The notes beneath the pieces were generated by a model. That model was not told where the DNA came from. It was given only the letters and a program-made list of their open reading frames with translations, and did not search any database. A DNA stretch of 34,560 nucleotides from Longimicrobium sp. (GTDB lineage Bacteria; Gemmatimonadota; Gemmatimonadetes; Longimicrobiales; Longimicrobiaceae), in contig NZ_DATIND010000003.1 in the NCBI RefSeq assembly GCF_035474595.1, positions 1-34,560 on the forward strand, in the 5' to 3' direction. Position numbers and translations under genes: made by a program. Numbering within the stretch: position 1 is the stretch's first letter; the number at the start of each line of letters is the position of its first letter. Below are positions 1 through 7,770 of this stretch, piece after piece.

Positions 1-24
1 TGCGCTGGTTTCGCGCGGACCCAA

Positions 25-56
25 CGCACTTCCGCACTTCCGCACTCACGCACTTC
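25..56 (-). repeat. Tandem array of four 8-bp units after guaB stop
   Basis: Four consecutive 8-bp units read on the plus strand as CGCACTTC, CGCACTTC, CGCACTCA and CGCACTTC. On the guaB mRNA they read roughly GAAGTGCG and begin 3 nt after the stop codon. Arrays of the same period, size and placement lie at 2436-2467 and 9322-9353. The function is unknown. Confidence 0.85.
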
Positions 57-59
57 GGT

Positions 60-1541
60 TCACGCGTGGTAGTTCGGCGCCTCGCGCGTGATCGTCACGT
101 CGTGCGGGTGGCTCTCGCGCAGGCCGCCGCCGGTGATGCGCATGAACTGCGGCCGCGTGCGCAGCTCCTCGATGTCCGCGCACCCCAGGTAGCCCATCCC
201 CGAGCGCAGGCCGCCCACCAGCTGGTAGATGGTGTCCGACGCCGCGCCCTTGTACGGCACGCGCCCCTCGATTCCCTCGGGGACGAACTTGCGCGCGTCG
301 GCGGTGCTGGGGTCCTGGAAGTAGCGGTCCGCCGAGCCCTCGGCCATCGCTCCCAGGCTCCCCATCCCCCGGATGGTCTTGAAGCGCCGGCCCTCCAGCA
401 GGAAGCTCTCTCCCGGGCTCTCCTCCGTTCCCGCCAGCATCGATCCCATCATCACGCTGTGCGCGCCCGCGGCCAGCGCCTTCACCACGTCGCCGCTGTA
501 CTTGATGCCGCCGTCGGCGATGATGGGAATGTCGCCGGCGCCGGCCACCGCCTCGAGCACCGCGGTCAGCTGCGGGACGCCGATCCCCGTCACCACGCGC
601 GTGGTGCAGATGGAGCCGGGGCCCACGCCCACCTTCACCGCGTCCACCCCGCGCGCCACCAGCGCCGCCGCCCCGTCCCTGGTGGCGATGTTGCCGGCGA
701 TGATCTGCACGTCGGGGAAGGCCTCGCGCATCCGGCCCACCGCCTGGAGCACGCCCTCGCTGTGGCCGTGCGCGGTGTCGATCACCAGCACATCGACCCC
801 CGCCTGCACCAGCGCGCGCGCCCGGTCCACGTCGCGCGCGGAGACGCCGATGGCCGCGCCCACGCGCAGGCGGCCCTGCTCGTCCTTGCAGGCGTTGGGG
901 AACTGCGCCCGCTTGCGCACGTCCTTTACGGTGATCAGGCCGCGCAGCACGCCGTTCTCGTCCACGATCGGCAGCTTCTCGATGCGCCGCGCGTGCAGCA
1001 GCTTCACCGCCTCGTCCAGCGAGGTCCCCACGGGGGCCGTCACCAGCCGGTCGGCGCCCGTCATCAGCTCGCGCACCGGGCGGTCCAGGTCGGTCTCGAA
1101 CTGCACGTCGCGGTTGGTGACGATGCCGATCACCCGGTCGTTCTCGTCCACCACCGGCGCGCCGCTCACCCCGTACTGCTCCATCTTCCCCAGCAGGTGG
1201 CGCAGCGTGGAGTCGGGGCGCGTGTGGAAGGGGTCGGAGATCATCCCGCTCTCCGAGCGCTTCACCCGGTCGACCTCCTTCGCCTGCCGGTCGATGGGCA
1301 TGTTCTTGTGGATGATGCCGATGCCGCCCTCGCGGGCCATGGTGATGGCCATGCGGCTCTCGGTGACCGTGTCCATGGCCGCCGAGACCAGCGGGATGGC
1401 CAGGTCGATCCGCCGGGTCAGGCGGGTGCGGACGCTGGTCTCCGACGGGTGCACCAGCGAGTGGCGCGGGACCAGCAGCACGTCGTCGAAGGTCAGCCCC
1501 TCGCCGGCAAAGCGTGCGGCGGGCACGGGGGAATCGCTCAC
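60..1541 (-). CDS. guaB: IMP dehydrogenase
   Basis: Inosine-5'-monophosphate dehydrogenase, 493 aa, catalyses the NAD-dependent oxidation of IMP to XMP, the committed cytosolic step of GMP synthesis. The N-terminal part of the TIM barrel carries [10 protein letters not shown]. Two CBS domains lie at about residues 100-210 ([16 protein letters not shown], then [16 protein letters not shown]). The catalytic loop GPGSICTTR places the nucleophilic Cys at 312, and the flap motif GMGSLGAM follows. The length is normal for the bacterial enzyme. The start is GTG at 1541, preceded by GGAGG at 1546-1550 with 4 nt spacing. The gene appears monocistronic, with its own promoter (1636-1665) and a structured leader. 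An 8-bp tandem array follows the stop directly. Confidence 0.97.
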   Translation of the reverse strand: MSDSPVPAARFAGEGLTFDDVLLVPRHSLVHPSETSVRTRLTRRIDLAIPLVSAAMDTVTESRMAITMAREGGIGIIHKNMPIDRQAKEVDRVKRSESGMISDPFHTRPDSTLRHLLGKMEQYGVSGAPVVDENDRVIGIVTNRDVQFETDLDRPVRELMTGADRLVTAPVGTSLDEAVKLLHARRIEKLPIVDENGVLRGLITVKDVRKRAQFPNACKDEQGRLRVGAAIGVSARDVDRARALVQAGVDVLVIDTAHGHSEGVLQAVGRMREAFPDVQIIAGNIATRDGAAALVARGVDAVKVGVGPGSICTTRVVTGIGVPQLTAVLEAVAGAGDIPIIADGGIKYSGDVVKALAAGAHSVMMGSMLAGTEESPGESFLLEGRRFKTIRGMGSLGAMAEGSADRYFQDPSTADARKFVPEGIEGRVPYKGAASDTIYQLVGGLRSGMGYLGCADIEELRTRPQFMRITGGGLRESHPHDVTITREAPNYHA

Positions 1542-1562
1542 GGTGCCTCCTGAATGCGCAGC

Positions 1563-1604
1563 GCCCGCCGGTCTCGCGTTCCCTTGCGGGAGGAGACGGC
1601 GGGC
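1563..1604 (-). promoter_or_regulatory. Stem-loop in guaB 5' leader
   Basis: On the minus strand a long stem is formed by GCCCGCCGTCTC (1604-1593) and GAGACCGGCGGGC (1575-1563), with one bulged G. The loop holds a smaller hairpin, TCCC-GCAA-GGGA, with a GNRA-type tetraloop. It lies between the predicted transcription start (about 1628) and the Shine-Dalgarno sequence, so it would be in the guaB leader RNA. No T-run follows, which argues against a plain terminator. A regulatory role is inference. Confidence 0.5.
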
Positions 1605-1635
1605 GTCGTCAGTCGAATCGGGTGTTCCATGGGGA

Positions 1636-1665
1636 AATCTATCCCCACGCGTCGCGCAGTGTCAA
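1636..1665 (-). promoter_or_regulatory. guaB promoter (-35 TTGACA, -10 TAGATT)
   Basis: On the minus strand TTGACA (1665-1660) and TAGATT (1641-1636) are separated by 18 bp. Transcription would start near 1628, giving a leader of about 87 nt. The -35 box is a perfect match to the sigma-70 consensus. Confidence 0.7.
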
Positions 1666-1748
1666 CCGGGCTAGCCTTCGCGGCGGGACGGCGAAGAAGC
1701 AGGGAGATGGGGGATGATTCGCATCCCGCCCCGCCCGTGCCCGGCGCG

Positions 1749-2282
1749 TCACCTCACGATGCGGACGCCCACCGCGGCCCCGCCGTCCGCCGCGGGCGCA
1801 AGGCTCACGCCGCGGGGGATGCGCACGCGGTGCCAGCGTTCGCTGGGGAAGAGCGCGCCCACCACCAGCCCGAACACCGCGCCGCCGCCGGCGCCGATCA
1901 GCACGTTCTCGCCCGTGCTCCGGTCGTCCAGTGGGTCGAAGAGCAGCCCGTACGTCGCACCGGCGAACGCGCCGCCCACCGCGCCCAGCGCCGCGCTGGC
2001 GGTGCGGCTGGGCACGCCGCGGCTCACGTCGATCCGCCGCACCGCCAGCCGCGCGACGCTCACCGCGCTCGTCGCGGGGTGAAGCTGCAGCGTCAGCGAG
2101 TCCGCGCTCTCCGACAGCAGCGTGCCGCGCAGCACCTGCGCCGGCGTGTAGCCCTCCACGTCGCGCTGCGGGGTGAGCCAGATGCGCACGCGCGTCCCCG
2201 GCGCGATCTCCTGCGCGGCGGATCGCATCGGCGAGCCGGCGGTGGCGATGAGAAGCACGGCGAGGACGATCAGCGGACGCAT
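1749..2282 (-). CDS. Exported hypothetical protein with glycine-rich hydrophobic segment
   Basis: A 177-aa protein of unrecognised family. The N-terminus MRPLIVLAVLLIATAGSPMRSAAQ is a clear Sec signal peptide, with likely cleavage after AQ or SAA. Next comes a small beta-rich stretch (GTRVRIWL...LRGTLLSESADSLTLQL) that looks like a barrel-type fold. A Gly/Ala-rich hydrophobic region follows (ALGAVGGAFAGATYG and IGAGGGAVFGLVVGALF), like a glycine zipper that could sit in a membrane. The start ATG at 2282 has GGAGG about 7 nt upstream. The frame stays open further upstream, but that extension lacks a ribosome site and would bury the signal peptide. Function cannot be assigned. Confidence 0.8.
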   Translation of the reverse strand: MRPLIVLAVLLIATAGSPMRSAAQEIAPGTRVRIWLTPQRDVEGYTPAQVLRGTLLSESADSLTLQLHPATSAVSVARLAVRRIDVSRGVPSRTASAALGAVGGAFAGATYGLLFDPLDDRSTGENVLIGAGGGAVFGLVVGALFPSERWHRVRIPRGVSLAPAADGGAAVGVRIVR

Positions 2283-2435
2283 GAAGTACCTCCGTCGTGG
2301 TGGAACCGGCATCTCCGCCGGACGGGCGAGCAACCTCCGCGCCGCCGATCGCCACAACGCGGCGGCCCCGCACGTCATCGCGACGCGCGGGGCCGTGCTC
2401 CATCGACAGTGTTCAGGTGCGCGGAGCATCACTTT

Positions 2436-2467
2436 CGCACTCTCGCACCTTCGCACTCTCGCACTTC
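2436..2467 (-). repeat. Tandem array of four 8-bp units after the 2471-3052 gene
   Basis: Units on the plus strand are CGCACTCT, CGCACCTT, CGCACTCT and CGCACTTC. The array starts 3 nt beyond the TAA stop of the minus-strand gene. It belongs to the same family as 25-56 and 9322-9353. Confidence 0.85.
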
Positions 2468-2470
2468 ATC

Positions 2471-3052
2471 TTACCGGCTGCCATCGTAGCGGCCCTGCTC
2501 GCGGCCGTTCCGCTGGCCGCGGCCCTCGCCGCGCTGGCCGTTGGCGAACTGGCCGCGCTCGTCCTGCAGGCGGCGGTACTCGGCGCGCTGGCTGTCGTTC
2601 AGCACGCGCTCGATCTGCTGCTCGCTGCGGGTGCGGATGGCCTGCAGCTCGGCCGGAAGCTCCCGGCGCTGGCGCTGCCCGTCCCGCTGCCCGCGCTGGC
2701 CCTGCTGCTGCTGCCACCCGCCCTGCTGGCGGCTGCCCTGCTCGCGGCCGCCGCGCTGGAACTCGCCGCGGTGGCTCTGGCGCCAGGCCTGGAACTGCTC
2801 GTCCTGCTGCTGCAGGATACGGCGGATCTGCGAGGCCTGAGTCGAGCTCAGGCGCAGGCGCTGCGTCAGCATCGACACCTGGCGGTCCAGCCGCTGGCCA
2901 GGGTCCTGGCGCTGCCCCTGCTCCCAGCGCTGGCCGCCCTGCTGCCCCTGCTGGTACTGCGCGCTGGCGGGGGTGTGCAGCACCAGCGCCGTGGCCACCG
3001 CCGCGCCGGCCGCCAGCATGCGCGGGAATCGGATCATGCTCTTCATCTTCAT
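2471..3052 (-). CDS. Spy/CpxP-like periplasmic protein, Gln/Arg/Gly-rich
   Basis: A 193-aa exported protein. A signal peptide covers about residues 1-31 (hydrophobic AAGAAVATALVL, cleavage near ASA). The mature part opens with a Gln/Gly-rich tract. A helical segment, LTQRLRLSSTQASQIRRILQQQDEQFQAWR, resembles the LTxxQ repeat of Spy/CpxP proteins. A long Gln/Arg/Gly-rich insert follows, and then a second helical segment, VLNDSQRAEYRRLQDER, typical of the second LTxxQ-like motif. Family members are periplasmic chaperones or metal and envelope-stress sensors. Assignment here rests on the motif pattern, and the low-complexity insert is unusual. The start ATG at 3052 has AGGGG close upstream. An ATG two codons later is also possible. 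Confidence 0.75.
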   Translation of the reverse strand: MKMKSMIRFPRMLAAGAAVATALVLHTPASAQYQQGQQGGQRWEQGQRQDPGQRLDRQVSMLTQRLRLSSTQASQIRRILQQQDEQFQAWRQSHRGEFQRGGREQGSRQQGGWQQQQGQRGQRDGQRQRRELPAELQAIRTRSEQQIERVLNDSQRAEYRRLQDERGQFANGQRGEGRGQRNGREQGRYDGSR

Positions 3053-3654
3053 GTCCCCTGGTTCGTTGTGCTCGCTGCCTGTGCGGCGGGGGCGGTTCCG
3101 GTGGGGAAGGTCGCTTACCTCGGCACGGCCGTTCGCGCCGCCCCTCGTCGGGCGTCGCAGGAGGATGATAGTGGCGGCGGTCCCCGCGCGGTCCCCCTCC
3201 CAGGCCCACCTGCACCGGGATGATCCGAAGTGCACCGCGCATGACACGAACCGCCGCAACCCGAGGATTCGCAGCGGCTTATGATTGTTTCGGAGGAAGC
3301 TCGATCGACATCGACCGCCAGCCCCGTTGACGTCATCCTGAGGCCGACCACAGGGAACTCGAGTCTGCGGAAATGGTCGCAGGCCGAAGGATCCATAACC
3401 TGAGTCGCACGCACACCGATGAAACGCCACCGAAGCTGGTCACGCACGCGGTGCGTCTCACGGAAGCACGTGCTGCCGCGGCTATAGATCCTTCGGCCTG
3501 CAATCTACCGTGCGGCCGCTGATGACAGTGTGGCCGGCCTCAGGATGACGTCGGGCGGGGACGGCGCGGAAGCACAGACTCATTTTCCGGATATGGTATC
3601 AAGGATTACGCCTGGCTTGTGTCGGGAAGCGAGCGGCAAGCGATAAAGATGCGA
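3053..3654. other. Intergenic region holding the inverted-repeat element
   Basis: No convincing gene. Apart from the 224-bp element (3329-3552) I see no recognisable RNA gene. The first part (3053-3200) should contain the promoter of the 2471-3052 gene, but I could not pick one with confidence. Confidence 0.5.
3329..3552. repeat. 224-bp imperfect inverted-repeat element
   Basis: The ends are an 18-bp perfect inverted pair, GACGTCATCCTGAGGCCG (3329-3346) and its complement (3535-3552). A second, inner pair, GCAGGCCGAAGGATC (3379-3393), matches its complement at 3487-3501. Between these the arms have diverged. No coding capacity is evident. It resembles a MITE or large palindromic intergenic repeat. 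A degraded single arm is at 34371-34430. Confidence 0.75.
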
Positions 3655-3687
3655 GAACCGCCGCCCGGGAGTGCCGGGCGGCGGTTC
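3655..3687 (-). terminator. Terminator hairpin after the DUF1232 gene
   Basis: Perfect 14-bp stem GAACCGCCGCCCGG / CCGGGCGGCGGTTC with a 5-nt loop (3669-3673), 23 nt past the stop of the minus-strand gene. Only a weak T-rich stretch (ATCTTTAT) follows on the minus strand, so termination strength is uncertain. Confidence 0.65.
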
Positions 3688-3709
3688 GTCGTGGGATCTT
3701 CGCGGGAGT

Positions 3710-4276
3710 CTAGCGCCGCCCGCCGATCAGGTTGCGGATGGGGCCGGGGATGTACTCCGCGGCGCCGTCCAGCGCGTCGAGCAGGGTGTGCAGCGTCTCG
3801 TCGTCGCCGTCCCAGTGGTCCAGCACCACATCCTCGCCCGCGTTGCCCAGCAGCCGCGACAGCGCCAGGGCGATGAGGAGCACGTCCTCGACCTCGCCCA
3901 ACACGGGAATCCAGTCGGGGATCAGGTCGGCGGGGAGCGCGGTGTACGCCAGCGCGGCGCCCACGATGGCCTTGTCGGTCTTCGACACCCGCGGGTCGCG
4001 CGCCAGCCCCCACAGCAGCTTCAGCACGTTGGGGATGTCGCGCACCACCGAGCGCAGCCACGCGCGGTCGCCTCCGCGGCGCGCGGGGCGTCGCGAGCCG
4101 CGCGAACGCGGGCGGGACTCGGCGTGCGCACGCGGCCTGGGGCGCGGCTCGGCGCGCGGCTCCGGGCGCGCGCGGGAGCGCGGCGCCCCGCCGGTGCGCG
4201 GGCCCACGAGATCGTCCTCGTCCTCGTCGTCGTCCAGCATGCGGCCGCGGACCGGGATCCTCTTCCTGTCAGCCAT
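3710..4276 (-). CDS. DUF1232 domain protein with Arg/Pro-rich N-terminal region
   Basis: A 188-aa protein. Residues about 1-75 are charged and low in complexity (acidic DDDEDEDD, then Arg/Pro/Ser-rich), probably disordered. Residues about 80-185 match DUF1232 (YkvA-like): the hallmark LPADLIPDWIPVLGEVEDVLLIALAL contains the conserved P-D-x-I-P motif and a membrane-associated helix. The molecular role of the family is unknown. The start ATG at 4276 sits behind GAGGAG. A GTG four codons earlier is less likely because it would overlap that site. A perfect hairpin follows the gene. Confidence 0.85.
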   Translation of the reverse strand: MADRKRIPVRGRMLDDDEDEDDLVGPRTGGAPRSRARPEPRAEPRPRPRAHAESRPRSRGSRRPARRGGDRAWLRSVVRDIPNVLKLLWGLARDPRVSKTDKAIVGAALAYTALPADLIPDWIPVLGEVEDVLLIALALSRLLGNAGEDVVLDHWDGDDETLHTLLDALDGAAEYIPGPIRNLIGGRR

Positions 4277-4311
4277 CCATCTCCTCACGTGCGGGTGGAA
4301 ATCGGGTGCGG

Positions 4312-4695
4312 TCAGCCAGCGGCCTCGCGCCGGTCGCCGCCGGCGTCGCGCGAGGGGCCGGGGAGCTGCGGCGGCGCCGGCTCGTCGTCGCGCGGGGTGA
4401 TGACGTTCTCCACCTCGCGGATGACGGTGCGCCCGGCCTCGGTGATGCCGCTGACCATGCGGCCGGCGGTGCCCATCACCCCCAGCGCGCCCTTGATGGT
4501 GCCGAACGCCAGCCCCTGCCCGCGCATCTTGTCTTCCAGCAGCTCGCTGAACTTCTGGAATGCGCCGGGCTCGCGCAGGGCGTCGCGCGCGTACTTCGAA
4601 GACAGAAACTCGACGAAGTCGAGCGCCTGGTAGACCTGCGCCTCGGGGAGCGCCTCGATGTGGCGCATGAGCCGGGCGCGCAGAAGATCGTGCAT
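4312..4695 (-). CDS. Small conserved hypothetical protein, DUF2281-like N-terminus
   Basis: A 127-aa protein. The N-terminal segment LPEAQVYQALDFVEFLSSKYA resembles the short helical DUF2281-type motif (LPxxxxxEALDFVEFL), found in small proteins often linked to toxin-antitoxin or regulatory loci. Residues about 65-95 are Gly/Ala-rich and could form an amphipathic helix. The C-terminus is Pro/Arg-rich and probably disordered. It lies 35 nt upstream of the DUF1232 gene on the same strand, so the two may be co-transcribed. No strong ribosome site precedes the ATG. Function is unknown. Confidence 0.7.
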   Translation of the reverse strand: MHDLLRARLMRHIEALPEAQVYQALDFVEFLSSKYARDALREPGAFQKFSELLEDKMRGQGLAFGTIKGALGVMGTAGRMVSGITEAGRTVIREVENVITPRDDEPAPPQLPGPSRDAGGDRREAAG

Positions 4696-4810
4696 CGGGA
4701 ATTCAGGGCTTGCGGTGCATCAGGACGATGCCGGGGGAGCGATTTCCGTGCCTCAACCGGCGGACGATGGAGCCTGTAGAAGATACGGTCGGCGACCGGG
4801 CAGTGTTTCG

Positions 4811-5479
4811 CTACACATCGATCAGAGATTTGTGCAATTCAGCAACAAATCTTTCGCCGACTTCGCGCATCTCCGCGACAACATACGGTAGGAAGCCACT
4901 CTTAAGCGAAACTTCGTCACCGTGGATGGCGATCAGTTGGGAGTGACTCTTCGCGAACTGGCGCACCACCTGATGTTCCGGCTCTGGACCTAGCATGCCT
5001 CTGCGGTGCGCGTAGGCGTTTCGTAGCTTACCCAGCATTCGCATCGTACCCCATGCGGGATTTTGATCTGGAAACGGTAAACCGCAGACTGCCTTCAGGA
5101 ATTTCTGGGATCGCACGATGCCAGAGCCCTGTAGGTCCTTCTCCTTGATGCCTGTCGGGATGGTCTCCTCGAAGTGGTTTGAGAACATGCCGAGCATCTT
5201 CTCAAACAGCGCATAGATTTGCATGAACAGGGCAGACCTGAATACCTGCGGAAGTTCTTCTTGCACTTGGACCTGATCGTTGTGCAACTGAGTTCTTGTG
5301 AACGCGTTATCAGAATTCAGTTCAGAGAGATCCCTTCGGAGCTGTGCATCGATCGCAGCAAGCCGCGCCCCGATCGCATCGTTGACCAATTGCTCTCCAG
5401 CTAAGATCGAGTCGGTCCTGACCTTGAACTCTCGGCAGATCACCCGGGGCCAAGTCACCAACAGATACAAGTTGTTCAT
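4811..5479 (-). CDS. HEPN-like protein with RNAYAH motif, probably acquired
   Basis: A 222-aa, mostly helical protein. Residues 153-158 are RNAYAH, which fits the R-x4-6-H signature of HEPN ribonucleases with the polar Asn common after the Arg. An upstream helix (ALFMQIYALFEKMLGMFSNHFEE) is of the kind that packs against this motif in stand-alone HEPN proteins. HEPN proteins often act as RNA-cleaving toxins in phage defence, but no nucleotidyltransferase (MNT) partner is adjacent. Base composition is visibly richer in A+T than every neighbour, with rarer codons (ATA, AGA, AAT), which suggests transfer. The start ATG at 5479 has GGGAGAG upstream. Family assignment is by motif only. Confidence 0.7.
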   Translation of the reverse strand: MNNLYLLVTWPRVICREFKVRTDSILAGEQLVNDAIGARLAAIDAQLRRDLSELNSDNAFTRTQLHNDQVQVQEELPQVFRSALFMQIYALFEKMLGMFSNHFEETIPTGIKEKDLQGSGIVRSQKFLKAVCGLPFPDQNPAWGTMRMLGKLRNAYAHRRGMLGPEPEHQVVRQFAKSHSQLIAIHGDEVSLKSGFLPYVVAEMREVGERFVAELHKSLIDV

Positions 5480-5509
5480 TCGTTCTCTCCCATAAAAATT
5501 GCACTAAGC

Positions 5510-5532
5510 AAAAGGCCGCCCGAGCGGCGGCC
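5510..5532 (-). terminator. Intrinsic terminator after the 5565-6089 gene
   Basis: On the minus strand the perfect stem GGCCGCC-GCTCG-GGCGGCC is followed directly by TTTT. It lies 32 nt after the stop of the minus-strand gene and separates it from the HEPN-like gene. Confidence 0.85.
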
Positions 5533-5564
5533 CTTCACGTCGAAAGCTGCCCAGCAGGGACGCG

Positions 5565-6089
5565 TCAAACCCCCGCCAGCTCGGACTCGAGCAGGCCGGT
5601 GAGCTTTTCCAGGTGCTGGGGGGTGCAGAAGAGGCGGATCTCGCCGCGCTCGCCGGCGCGGACTCGGGGACGGGTGAAGCAGACGACGCGGCGTGACCTG
5701 CAGAGGGCGTCCAGCGCGCGGCCGGCGCGGGCGGTGTCGGGGGCGCGGTCTTTTCGTCTCCATCCCAGGTGGATGGCCACGTCCTCGGCGCTGACGGCGT
5801 CGTGCACGCTGGGGTTGAAGGCGTCCTCGTCCAGCATCTCGATCACCAGCTCGCGGTCCCGCAGGTACCGGAACGCCTTGTCGGCGTCGCGCGCGCACCC
5901 TTCCTCGTTCGGCACCTCGGCCGAGTTCACGTTCACCAGGTCGCAGCACTCGCTTCCCACGGCGTTGGCCTCGTCGCCGTCCTTCCACTGGTCCAGCGCC
6001 AGCTCCTCCGCGGCCTTGCGGGTCGCGGCGTCGACGGCGTAGCGCACCGTCTGCTTGAACGTGATCTCCACCTCGAAACGCTTCGCCAT
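5565..6089 (-). CDS. Hypothetical protein with possible C-terminal winged helix
   Basis: A 174-aa protein that I do not recognise. The N-terminal third (KRFEVEITFKQTVRYAVDAATRKAAEELALDQWK) looks like a small alpha/beta domain. The middle is acidic. The C-terminal part (SAEDVAIHLGW, ALDALCRSRRVVCFTRP, GEIRLFCTPQHLEKL) reads like a winged helix: an HTH-like pair, then a beta hairpin. The start ATG at 6089 is chosen because AGGGAG lies 8 nt upstream and MAKRFEVEITF begins the conserved-looking part. An in-frame ATG 15 codons earlier lacks such a site. A strong terminator follows. Confidence 0.7.
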   Translation of the reverse strand: MAKRFEVEITFKQTVRYAVDAATRKAAEELALDQWKDGDEANAVGSECCDLVNVNSAEVPNEEGCARDADKAFRYLRDRELVIEMLDEDAFNPSVHDAVSAEDVAIHLGWRRKDRAPDTARAGRALDALCRSRRVVCFTRPRVRAGERGEIRLFCTPQHLEKLTGLLESELAGV

Positions 6090-6889
6090 CGTTGCGGCTC
6101 CCTGGCTCCCCATGGGCTTCGTGGCGCGCCTCATCAGGCGCGCGAGGTTCCACTGATCGTCGTCTGTTTACCGGGCCGGCGGCGCGCGCCGAACGCGAAG
6201 ATCGGGCCAGCGCATCCCCGGTTGTGGCGGAACGTGCATCATTGATAACGGCAAAGTGAGAAAAAGGGGAGTGGGTCGTGAACTGTTACCTTCTGCGACC
6301 GCGGGGGTCCTCCCCGCCCTCCCCCGCCGGACCAATGGGGAGAGGTGGAGCCGATGCGAGGAAGGGCCATGCGGGAGCATCGCACGCGAAGCGCGGCGCG
6401 GTGGATCCTGCCCGCGCCGCGCGTGCATCGTCGCCGCCGGGCCGGTCGGCGGGCCCGGGGCCTTCTCGCCGCCCGGAGCGCGACACCTTCGTGCCACCGG
6501 CTGCGAACTCCCGCCGTGCGGCCGGCCCCGTCGCGATTGCGAAAACCGGGGGCACGCTCCCCCGACCCACGGAGCGACGGCAACGAGTCCTTTAAGGAAG
6601 ACATCGAGCGACGGCCAGGTGTCGTACGGCTACCGCAACACCTACGTCTCCTGTTGATCCACGCCGCAGGGAGACGACGAAAAGCGCGGCAGCGGCCCAG
6701 TGCCGCTCCCGCGCTCGTGTGGTTGCTGCGACTTCTTCAGTCGCCGGTGGGCGTGGAAGGGCGACTGAAATCGCGGCAACAACGGCCCGAAGTCCGCCTT
6801 CGCGGACTCCCCGCCTCGGTATCTCCGCTCGATTCCAGCCGGCAGAACGCCTCCGGTTCCCCTCCCCTGCCTCCGATGCCGGGCCGAAC
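6090..6889. other. Long intergenic stretch with repeat fragments, no credible gene
   Basis: Open frames here on both strands are Arg/Pro/Gly-rich and lack ribosome sites, as expected from chance frames in GC-rich DNA. 6719-6749 and 6759-6783 are inverted fragments of the repeat found whole at 6890-6947. The rest (about 6165-6700) has no recognisable feature. It may be decayed sequence. Confidence 0.5.
6719..6783. repeat. Inverted pair of partial intergenic-repeat fragments
   Basis: GTGGTTGCTGCGACTTC...CAGTCGCCGGTG (6719-6749) matches the second half of the repeat at 6890-6947. The following GGGCGACTGAAATCGCGGC...AACAAC (6759-6783) is a similar segment in reverse orientation. Confidence 0.6.
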
Positions 6890-6947
6890 AGCCTCGCGCA
6901 GTTTGCGAGGCTTCCCGTGGTTGTTGCTGCGGCTTCAGTCGCCGGTG
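6890..6947 (+). repeat. 58-bp intergenic repeat, copy 1, downstream of tdk
   Basis: Starts with the perfect hairpin AGCCTCGC-GCAGTTT-GCGAGGCT, continues TTGTTGCTGCGGCTTCAG and ends CGCCGGTG, 2 nt from the tdk stop codon. Other copies are at 11488-11553 and, reversed, at 34456-34513. The hairpin could help end transcription. Confidence 0.8.
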
Positions 6948-6949
6948 CT

Positions 6950-7636
6950 TCAGGCGCGCTTGCGCAGGCTGTCGATGGTGAGCACGCGCGCCTCGGCGGG
7001 CTCGGCCTGGAGCGCCGTGAGCAGGTCGATCTGGTAGCGGCCGGCGCTGGGCACGTCGTGGCAGCGGCGGCAGCGCGCCTCGTAGCTCTCATGGCCGCCC
7101 ACCTGCACCACCGGGCTCTCGTACGGCGCCGGCTCGCCGTTCACCAGCCGCTGGTTGCGCGTGGCCGAGTTGCCGCAGACCATGCAGATGGCGTGCAGCT
7201 TGTCCACCGCCTCGGCCAGCGCCAGGATGCGCGGCATGGGCCCGAACGGCTCGCCGCGGAAGTCCATGTCGATCCCCGCCACGATCACCCGCGCGCCGCG
7301 GTCGGCCAGCGCGCTGATCACGTCCACGATCCCGTCGTCCAGGAACTGCGCCTCGTCCACGGCGATGACCTGCGCGTCGGGGTGCACCAGCTCGGCCACC
7401 TCCAGGCTGCTGCGCACGGGGATGGCGTCCACGCCGGTGCCGTCGTGCGAGCTGACGTGGCCGATGCCGTGGTATCGGTCGTCGAGGGCGGACTTGAACA
7501 CCTGCACGCGGCGGCGGGCGATCAGCGCGCGCCGCACGCGGCGGATCAGCTCTTCGGACTTGCCCGAGAACATCACGCCGGTGATGACCTCGATCCAGCC
7601 CTGGCCGTCGCCCTGGTAGAGCGTAACGTCTCTCAA
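6950..7636 (-). CDS. tdk: Thymidine kinase (type II)
   Basis: A 228-aa thymidine kinase of the TK1/type II family phosphorylates thymidine with ATP in the dTTP salvage pathway. The P-loop [11 protein letters not shown] is at residues 20-30. The Walker B/catalytic segment is VDEAQF, with Glu95 as the expected base. Two CxxC pairs (Cys151/154 and Cys189/192) form the zinc-binding lid. The late segment [16 protein letters not shown] contains the thymidine-contacting lasso. The start is TTG at 7636, because no ATG or GTG precedes the P-loop at a sensible distance. No good Shine-Dalgarno is visible, so the start is the weakest part of this call. A 58-bp repeat follows the stop. Confidence 0.95.
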   Translation of the reverse strand: MRDVTLYQGDGQGWIEVITGVMFSGKSEELIRRVRRALIARRRVQVFKSALDDRYHGIGHVSSHDGTGVDAIPVRSSLEVAELVHPDAQVIAVDEAQFLDDGIVDVISALADRGARVIVAGIDMDFRGEPFGPMPRILALAEAVDKLHAICMVCGNSATRNQRLVNGEPAPYESPVVQVGGHESYEARCRRCHDVPSAGRYQIDLLTALQAEPAEARVLTIDSLRKRA

Positions 7637-7701
7637 GGGGATGCTGCTGCGGAGTTTGTGGCCCGCGGAGCCCTGCGGAACTGGCGTGTTGGTGACGCGG
7701 A

Positions 7702-7730
7702 AAGTTAGCCGCGCGCCCCGGCGCGGGCAA
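7702..7730 (-). promoter_or_regulatory. Possible tdk promoter
   Basis: Minus-strand TTGCCC (7730-7725), 17 bp spacer, TAACTT (7707-7702). The boxes match the consensus only partly, and the spacing is ideal. It would give a leader of about 60 nt. Confidence 0.35.
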
Positions 7731-7770
7731 CCGGATACGGGAGCGTACGGGGAGTTCGAGGTGCGTCGTC

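Noticed and set aside
25-56. 8-bp tandem arrays considered as CRISPR
   Set aside because: Units are contiguous with no spacers and far too short. No cas gene is present.
4312-4695. DUF2281-like small protein considered as antitoxin to the HEPN-like gene
   Set aside because: It is downstream, native in composition, separated by 115 bp, and shows no nucleotidyltransferase motif.
6256-6657. Small plus-strand frame ending ...SYGYRNTYVSC considered as another RiPP precursor
   Set aside because: No leader resembling the six precursors, no ribosome site, and the upstream translation is Arg/Pro-rich noise.
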